Assembly (NCBI GenBank): GCA_028751875.1
Contig: CM054155.1
Location: 54,308,967-54,372,966 of the forward strand
DNA length: 64,000 nucleotides
Source: Rapana venosa
Lineage: Eukaryota > Mollusca > Gastropoda > Neogastropoda > Muricidae
Direction of reading: 5' to 3'
The notes under the pieces were generated by a model. That model was not told where the DNA came from and did not search any database. It was given only the letters and a program-made list of their open reading frames with translations. Positions 57,401 through 64,000 of the stretch are shown piece after piece. The position numbers and the translations under genes are program-made. The number at the start of each line of letters is the position of its first letter. Position 1 is the stretch's first letter.

Positions 57401-59150
57401 GCATTTTCTTCGTCTTCTTCTCTTCTTCTTCTTCTTCTTCTTCTTCTTCTTCTTCTTTCTTCTTCTTCTTCTTCTTCTTCTTCTTCTTGTTCTTCTTTCT
57501 TCTTCTTCTTCTTCTTTATTCTTCTTCGTCTTCTTCTTCTTCTTCTTCTTACTTTTCTTCTTCTTCTTCTTCTTCTTCTTCTTCTTCTTCTTCTTCTTCT
57601 TCTTCTTCTTCTTCTTCGTCTTCTGCTTCTTCTTTTTTTCTTTTTGTTCATATTTTTCACTCTTCTTCTTCCTCTCTGTCTTCTTCTTCTTCTTTCTTCT
57701 TCTTCTTCTTCTTCTTCTTCTTCTTCTTCTTTTTCTTCTTCTTCTTCTTCTTCTTTTCTTCTTCTTCTTCTTCTTCTTCTTCTTTCTTTTTTTCTTCTTC
57801 TTCTTCTTCTTTCTTCTTCTTCTTCTTCTTCTTCTTCTTCTTCTTCTTCTTCGTTCTTCTTCTTCTCTTTTCATCTTCGCATTCTTCCCTCCATTTTTCG
57901 CATTCTTTTTCTTTTTCTTCGCATTCGTCTTCTTCTTCCATTCTTCTTTGCATATTGCGCATTCTTTGCATTCTTCTTCTAATTCATCTTTTTCTTCGCA
58001 TTTTTCTTCTTCTTCTTCTTCTTCGTCTTCTTCTTCTTCTTCTTCTTCTTCTTTCTTCTTCTTTCTTCTTCTTCTTCTTCTTCTTCTTCTTCTTCTTCTT
58101 CTTCTTCTTCTTTTTCTTCTTCTTTTTCTTCTACTTCTACTTCTCCTTTTTCTTCTTCCTCTTCTTTGCAATTCTTGTTTTTGTTCTTGTTCTTGTTCTT
58201 GTTCATGTTCTTGTTCTTCTTCTTCTTCTTCTTCTTCTTCTTCTTCTTTTCTTCTTCTTCTTCTTCTTCTTCTTCTCCTTCTTCTTCTTCTTCTTCTTCA
58301 AATTTGTCTTTTGTTCTTCTTCTTCAAAATCTTCTTCAAATTTTTCTTCATATTCTTTTTTAGATTCTTCTTCAAATTATTCTTTGAATTGTTCATCTTT
58401 GTATTATAATCTAATTCGTTTTCTTCTCAGACTTCTTCTTCTTCTTGGTCTTCTTCTACCTCCTTCCCTTTCTCCCCTCTTCCTCTTCGTCTTACCCCTC
58501 CTCCTCCTCCTCCTTTTCTTCTTCGCAGTCTTCTTTACATATTTCGCAATCTTCTTCGTCGCATTCTTCTTTAAAATTTTTGCATTCTCAGAATTCTTCT
58601 TGTAATTCTTCTTCTTCTTCGCATTCTTCTTTGCATTTTCCTCGCATTCTTTATCCTCTTCTTCGCATTCTTCTTTGCATTCTTCTTCGCAGTTTTTCTT
58701 TTCGCAATCTTCCTCGCAATCTTTTTCTTCTTGGCATTTTTCTTCTGTTTCGCTGCATTCTTCTTCTCCTTTGCATTCTTCTTCGCTTTGTTACTCTTCT
58801 TCTTCCTTGTCTTCTTCTTTTTTATTGCATTCTTTTGTGCATATTCCTTCTGCTTTTTTCTTTGCATTTTTTTCTTCTTATTCTTCTCCTTCTTTTCCAT
58901 CTTCTTCTTTTCTTTCTACTTATTCCTGTTCTTCTATTTCTTCTTCTTCTTCTTCTTCTTCTTCTTCTTCTTCTTCTCTTCTTTTCTTCTTCTTCTTCTT
59001 CTTCTTTGCAATTCTTCTTCTTTGCAATTCTTCTTCTTTTCTTCTTCTTCTTCTTCTTCTATGCAATTCTTCTTCTTCTTCTTCTTCTTCTTCTTCTTCT
59101 TCTTGTTCTTCTTCTTCTTCTTCTTCTTCTTCTTCTTCTTCTTCTTCTTT
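54420..59150. repeat. 4.7-kb (TTC)n array with higher-order blocks
   Basis: Almost pure TTC/CTT polypyrimidine, with two kinds of recurring non-TTC block. Block Y (~135 bp, TTCAAATTCATCTTGAAAA ... TTGGATTAATTTTCAAATT ... GTCTTACCTCTCCTCC) is at about 55,808, 56,092 and 57,088, and again at 63,617 and 63,868. Block X (~600 bp, with AATTCTTCTTGTAATTC and TACCTCCTTCCCTTTCTCCC) is at 54,510-55,130 and 58,290-58,930. All Phe/Ser/Leu frames up to 681 codons and Lys/Arg/Glu frames are repeat translations. Confidence 0.93.
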
Positions 59151-59838
59151 TTTTAAAAACCAAAAAGTTAATTTTCATTACAAGCGTCGGAACACTTCTG
59201 ATCTGTCTGGCCATGACCACTTTCAGCATCATAGGAATATCTACAGCCACAGATCTGACTTTGCCAAACGTTCTCATCAACACGCATATCTTACCTTCCT
59301 TCAGCCTCTGTCTTCCCTAACTTCGCTAACCACAGGGACAGCATGTATCGTCCCACAGAAACTCATCATTTTCCATCCTACATCCTGCTCACCCACACCA
59401 ACATTGGCAGCCCCCCTCTTACTCACCAAACAGAGGAATGGAAAGTCATTTTACTAGCTTCCCACATTACCCCCACCACATCACCATCACAGATATGCAA
59501 AAGAAAAACTATCAAAATATCAATGCAAATCTGTTCACAAGAGAACCAGCGTTTTTTCACACACGCCCTCCTCCTTTATCGACAGACAGTTTCCCCCTCT
59601 TAAACTCGTCCCTTGTTCACTCACTTGTAAACTAACCTTTTCTTTCTGATTATTTGGTATTTTTGTGAAACTGTTGTTTACTTTCTGATAGGAAAACCAT
59701 AACATTCCTTCCATCGTAAAGTATCTTTTGTTGTAAAGGTTTTGAAAATATCAATGTAATAATGCCTCCTAGCTTTTAGATCTACTTAGTTATATTGTGT
59801 ACTTAATTCCAGGTAGAATTATCTCTTTAAATTAGTTA

Positions 59839-62623
59839 ATGGCTATTCGTAACAACGTTCCAAAACTGGCCTTGTAATGATGGACTGCGAGTAGGTCACC
59901 TTAATATTTGTCATCTTATGAATAAAATATCTGACCTGTCAAAGATTATAAACAATGAAAACAAACCATTCCATATTTTTGGTGTTTCAGAAACATGGAC
60001 AAACAGTCGTATAACAGATAGTTCAATTTCTATTCCAGGGTACCATATCATTCGGAGAGACCCTAAAAGATCCCAGCAAACTGGTATTGTCGTGTATATC
60101 CAAAATAATATCTCCTATAAACTTCGTGAAGATTTGTGTCATTTCAACATGGAATTAGTATGGATAGAAGTTTGTTCTTCTAAAAAAATCTATTACTTCA
60201 GTTCTTGTGGGTTTCATTTACAGACATCCTAAGAGCACCACCAGCTGGTTTGATGACTTTTGTGAAATGATGGACAATGTTTGGCTTTTAGGAAAAGAAA
60301 TATTATTACTAGGTGATTTCAATATCGATCTATCTCAATCCCACCGCAGTGGCACAGTATCTTTACGTCCTTTAACCTTTTGCAATGTATCACATGCCCC
60401 ACCAGAGTGACGTCAAAATCTAGTACTCTTTTAGATCACGTTTATTCTTCTGACGTCACATCTCTTAAAGAAATCTGTGTACCCACTGTCGGAATTAGTG
60501 ATCATAATGCTGTTTGTGTCACCTGGAGCAAAGCTGGCTTCAGAGTGCCTAAAATGAAGCATCTGAAAATTACATTTCGCTCATTTAAAAATTTCGATTC
60601 GCATGCATTTTCCTCTGACCTGGCTTCTGCACTCTTTTCAAATATTTTTAGTTACACTGATGCAGACGATGCCCTTTCCTTTTGGACATCAGTTTTCTTA
60701 AGCATTGTCAACAAGCATATTCCTTTAATTCAAAGACGTGTAAAGTCAAAAATTTTACCTGGCTGGCTCACCCAAGAAATTTTGCTAGCAATCAACCACA
60801 GAGACGACTTAAAGAAACGCGGGCTTCATGAGGAATACAAGAAAAAAACGTACACAGTTAAGTATATGATTAGAAAATCTAAACGTTGTTTCTTCCAGAA
60901 TTTAATTCAAGATAAAAGCAACGGAAGATTAATCTGGTCTGCTATTCGCCAGCTCTCTAAACCTGGTACTTCACGTGACGAATGTTGTATCCAGTAGATG
61001 TTCTCAATAATCACTTTGCTAGTGTTGGAAGTAAACTCATTGATAACAACACCAGAACTTTTGATTCAAATATTTTAAAAGCCTTTTGCGTAGGAAAAGG
61101 ATACATAGCAAAATTTTCTGTTCCCTTATTGTCTGTTCATGAAGTTTTGTCCTATTTAAAGTCTTTAAAAATAAAAATTCATGTGGCTTTGATAGTATTA
61201 GCCTAAAATACTGAAACTATCTGCATTTTACATTGCAGACTCTCTCACTTATCTTTATATAACCTTTGCTTATCTAAACAATGCTATCCAAAGCATTTAA
61301 ATACGCTAAAGTAATCCCTTTGCACAAAAAAGGGAACATAGAAGATGTAAATAATTATAGACCCATTTCACTTCTATCTAGTATATCTAAACCTCTTGAA
61401 CAGCATGTCCACCATCATTTATCATCTTTTATTGAATGCAAAGGCCTTTTAGAAAGCACCACTCCTGTGAAACAGCACTATGCAGGATTACTGATTCATG
61501 GCTGCGTGAAATTAATAACAGAAAGGCAGTCGGTGTTATTTTTATTGATTTAAGAAAGGCCTTTGATTTGTATTAATCATAATATCTTATTACATAAGCT
61601 TCGATTATATGGTTTAGATGAAAATGCCTTACTATTTTTTAAATCCTATTTGTCAAACCGAACTCAGTCTGTTTATGCTAATGGAGTTACTCATCCAAAA
61701 AAATTGTTGCATGTGGTGTACCACAAGGTTCAGTATTAGGTCCACTCTTATTCTTCTCTTTACATTAATGATCTTCCTTTTAACCATTTCAAAATGTTGT
61801 TTGTGATTTATTTGCAGATGATACAACTCTACAATACGCTAGTCATGATATTAAGGAAATCAATCATTATTTAAACCTTAGTATGAATTCAGTCAAAATT
61901 TGGTGTGAGACTAATGCTATGATGGTACACCCTGACAAAACAGAAGCTATGCTAGTTTGTGCGCGTCAGAAAAGGCAAACTCATTTACAAATAAAGTATA
62001 ATAACAACAACATAAAGCAAGTTAAAACGCACAAATTACTTGGGGTAGTCATTGACGAAAGCCTCCTTTGGCAGGATCATGTTCACAATATTACTAAAGA
62101 AATATCATCCAGTGTATTCCAGCTTTCACAAATTGAACACTTTCTCGATAAACAATCAAAAACAAATTTCTATTTTGCATTTATTCAGTCTCGCCTAGAT
62201 TACTGCTGTGTTGTCTGGGGGAAGTGTGCTCCATCTAACCTGAAACCTCTGAACTCTCTTCAAAAGCGAGCCATTAAAGTCAAAGTAATAATGAGTTAGC
62301 AAATGCATCAAATAATTTTTTATTAAAACACTTTGAGATATTACCACTTTGCTTGCGCCTCCGCTTTAATTGTTTTAGCTCTCATGCATAAGGTAGTTTA
62401 TGATGCTTGCCCTGGTTATCTAAAAGCAATGTTCTCTTTTCAACATCATCACGAATCAGACAGAGCTATTGTCCCCAAACCAAACTTAGATCTATTCAAA
62501 ACGAGTTTTTCTTTCAATGGCAGCAGAGAATGGAATGCCCTTCCACCGATGTTTCGTAGAATACCAGAGCACTCTACATTTAAGACAGAAATAAAACAGC
62601 TGTTGTTTGATACGTGTGACTAA
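59839..62623 (+). pseudogene. ORF2 relic of LINE copy B (APE-type EN + RT)
   Basis: Order of landmarks: GLRVGHLNICHLMNKISDL (~59,884); FGVSETW with the catalytic Glu (~59,978); GYHIIRRD and GIVVYIQNN; LLLGDFNIDL (~60,302-60,330); LLDHVYSSD; GISDHNAVC (~60,490-60,516), which together make an APE-type endonuclease. The RT then shows KVIPLHKKGNIEDVNNYRPI (~61,308-61,367), FIDLRKAFD (~61,541-61,567), [11 protein letters not shown] (~61,712-61,744) and LFADDTT (61,808-61,828). The C-terminus has LDYCCVVWGKC and REWNALPP (62,528-62,548), with a stop at 62,621-62,623. At least five frameshifts, so not functional as written. Confidence 0.85.
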
Positions 62624-62709
62624 CTACTCGCAGTCAACACACACAATGAACTCCAATGTGTATGAACATAATTGGTGCCTATATCAAAGACATATAGTGT
62701 GCACTTCTT

Positions 62710-63157
62710 TGTGTGTTGTGTGTGTGTGGGTGGGGGGGGGGGATGCGTGCGTGCGTGTGATTATGTATGTGGAGTCGAAGAATGGTGTGTGTGTGTGTGT
62801 GTGTGTGAGGGGGGGGGGGGGAGGGAGGCGTCCGTTCTGCGTGTATACACTTGTGTGAGTGTGTGTGTGTGTGTACGCGCGGGGGGGGTGAGGGGGAGGA
62901 GGAAGGAGATAGTATATGTACGCGCATGCGCCTGTGTGTAGATCAGGGAGTAACCATTGGCTGTACTGTGAGAGAATCTTGGCATTATGTGTGTGCTTGA
63001 ATGAAAGAATGAATAACTGCGTGAATGGGAGGGGGGGCAGGGGGGGGGGGGGGGGAGGCGGTGAAGAGTGAGATGGGGTGAGTGTCTGAGTACGTGTGTA
63101 TGCACATGCCGCGCATGAGTGTGTGTGCGTGCGTGCGTGCGTGCATGTGTGTGTGTG

Positions 63158-63234
<77 letters not shown>
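62710..63234. repeat. TG/poly-G microsatellites in the LINE B 3' UTR
   Basis: (TG)n and G runs at 62,710-62,900, G runs at 63,030-63,057, and (TG)n at 63,143-63,234. Same order as in copy A. Confidence 0.9.
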
Positions 63235-63236
<2 letters not shown>

Positions 63237-63480
63237 CTTGGCGGATGTTATATAATGTTGCATTCAGTTTAATGGGCTTTCCCCCAAGTCTTTCTGAATT
63301 TGTTAATTTGTTCAAAGTAGAGTTTCCACCATTTTTGTCTGTTGTTTACGTTTTCTTTTGGTTTTTGCTTTCTTTTGTTTTTAATTACTTCAAGTTTGTT
63401 TTTCTTTTTGGGCAGAATTGAAAAAAGGCCTTTATTGTGCCTAATTCTTTACCCATTAAAGATTCAATCAATCAATCAAT

Positions 63481-64000
63481 CTTCTTCTTCTTCTTCTTCT
63501 TCTTCTTTTTCTTCTTCTTCTTCATCTTCTTCTTCTTCTCTTCTTCTTCTTCTTCTTCTTCTTCTTTCTTCTTCTTCTTCTTCTTCTTCTTCTTCTTCTT
63601 CTTTTTCTTCTTCTTCAATTCTACTTCTTCAAATTCATCTTGAAAATGTTCGTTAGATTCTTTTTTGGATTAATTTTCAAATTTTTCTTTAGATTATTTT
63701 TCTATTTTTATCTTATTCGTTTTCTTCGCAATTTTCGTCTTACCTCTCCTCCTTCTTCTTCTTCGTCTTCTTCTTCTTTTCTTCTTCTTCTTCTTCTTTC
63801 TTCTTTCTTCTTCTTCTTCTTCTTCTTCTTCTTCTTGTTCTTCTTGTTCTTCTTCTTTTTCTTCTTCTTCAAATTCTACTTCTTCAAATTCATCTTGAAA
63901 ATTTTCGTTAGATTCTTTTTTGGATTAATTTTCAAATTTTTCTTTAGATTATTTTTCTATTTTTATCTCATTCGTTTTCTTCGCACTTTTTGTCTTACCT
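63481..64000. repeat. (TTC)n array with two block Y copies
   Basis: TTC repeats with block Y at about 63,617-63,745 and 63,868-64,000, 251 bp apart. The array runs off the window. Confidence 0.93.

Larger units (their letters stand above)
59151..63480 (+). mobile_element. LINE (CR1/Jockey-like), copy B, best copy
   Basis: It starts right after a TTC array. 59,151-59,840 is a probable 5' region without a recognised ORF1. ORF2 relics run about 59,839-62,623. The 3' UTR (62,624-63,480) holds TG and G runs, and the element ends ATTAAAGATTCAATCAATCAATCAATC, a short-repeat LINE tail, before TTC repeats resume. The clade (CR1, Jockey or a relative) is judged from sequence style only. Confidence 0.9.

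Noticed and set aside
54857..58605. Frames of 311-681 codons on + and up to 319 codons of Lys/Arg/Glu on -
   Set aside because: Translations of the TTC/GAA array in all frames; no domain, no splice signals, no codon bias.

Overview
The window is eukaryotic, non-genic and extremely repeat-rich. The best guess is a lophotrochozoan, probably a marine gastropod mollusc. The grounds are the two SINE families, 2A-bearing APE-type LINEs, long (TG)n and (TTC)n arrays, and one spliced exon encoding an EB/EGF-like module. No complete host gene, tRNA or rRNA gene was found. Nearly every long open frame is a translated microsatellite.

Layout. (1) 417-31,159 is two tandem copies of a ~15.1-15.6 kb unit. 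Each holds a 27-bp minisatellite, a compound GT/G/GA tract, a TCATC-rich tract, a tRNA-headed SINE, a second 27-bp minisatellite and a 2A-bearing LINE interrupted by a tRNA/5S-type SINE, and each ends in another copy of that SINE. Large parts of both copies read like an unpolished long-read consensus (inflated homopolymers, lost single bases). (2) 31-42 kb is cleaner host sequence: possible exons near 31.2-32.2 kb, a convincing EB-module exon at 41,289-41,420, and a palimpsest of nested, decayed LINEs on both strands. (3) 42.9-45 kb carries three copies of a ~500-bp element, each with a type I hammerhead ribozyme motif: two in direct order and one inverted. This is the most exciting object here. 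(4) 45.4-46.4 kb is a pair of minisatellites, followed by quiet sequence and one more SINE. (5) 48.2-64 kb is a giant polypyrimidine (TTC)n landscape with two near-identical copies of one LINE (50.2-54.4 and 59.2-63.5 kb) set in it.

How the parts relate. The LINEs (at least four families) are the plausible machinery. One SINE family shares ~50 bp of its 3' tail with the LINE at 37.8-39.0 kb, the expected sign of LINE-driven mobilisation. Both SINEs carry pol III promoter boxes. The hammerhead elements encode no protein and would depend on a partner elsewhere, such as a Penelope-like element. Everything is read by eye; copy numbers and boundaries are approximate unless stated otherwise.
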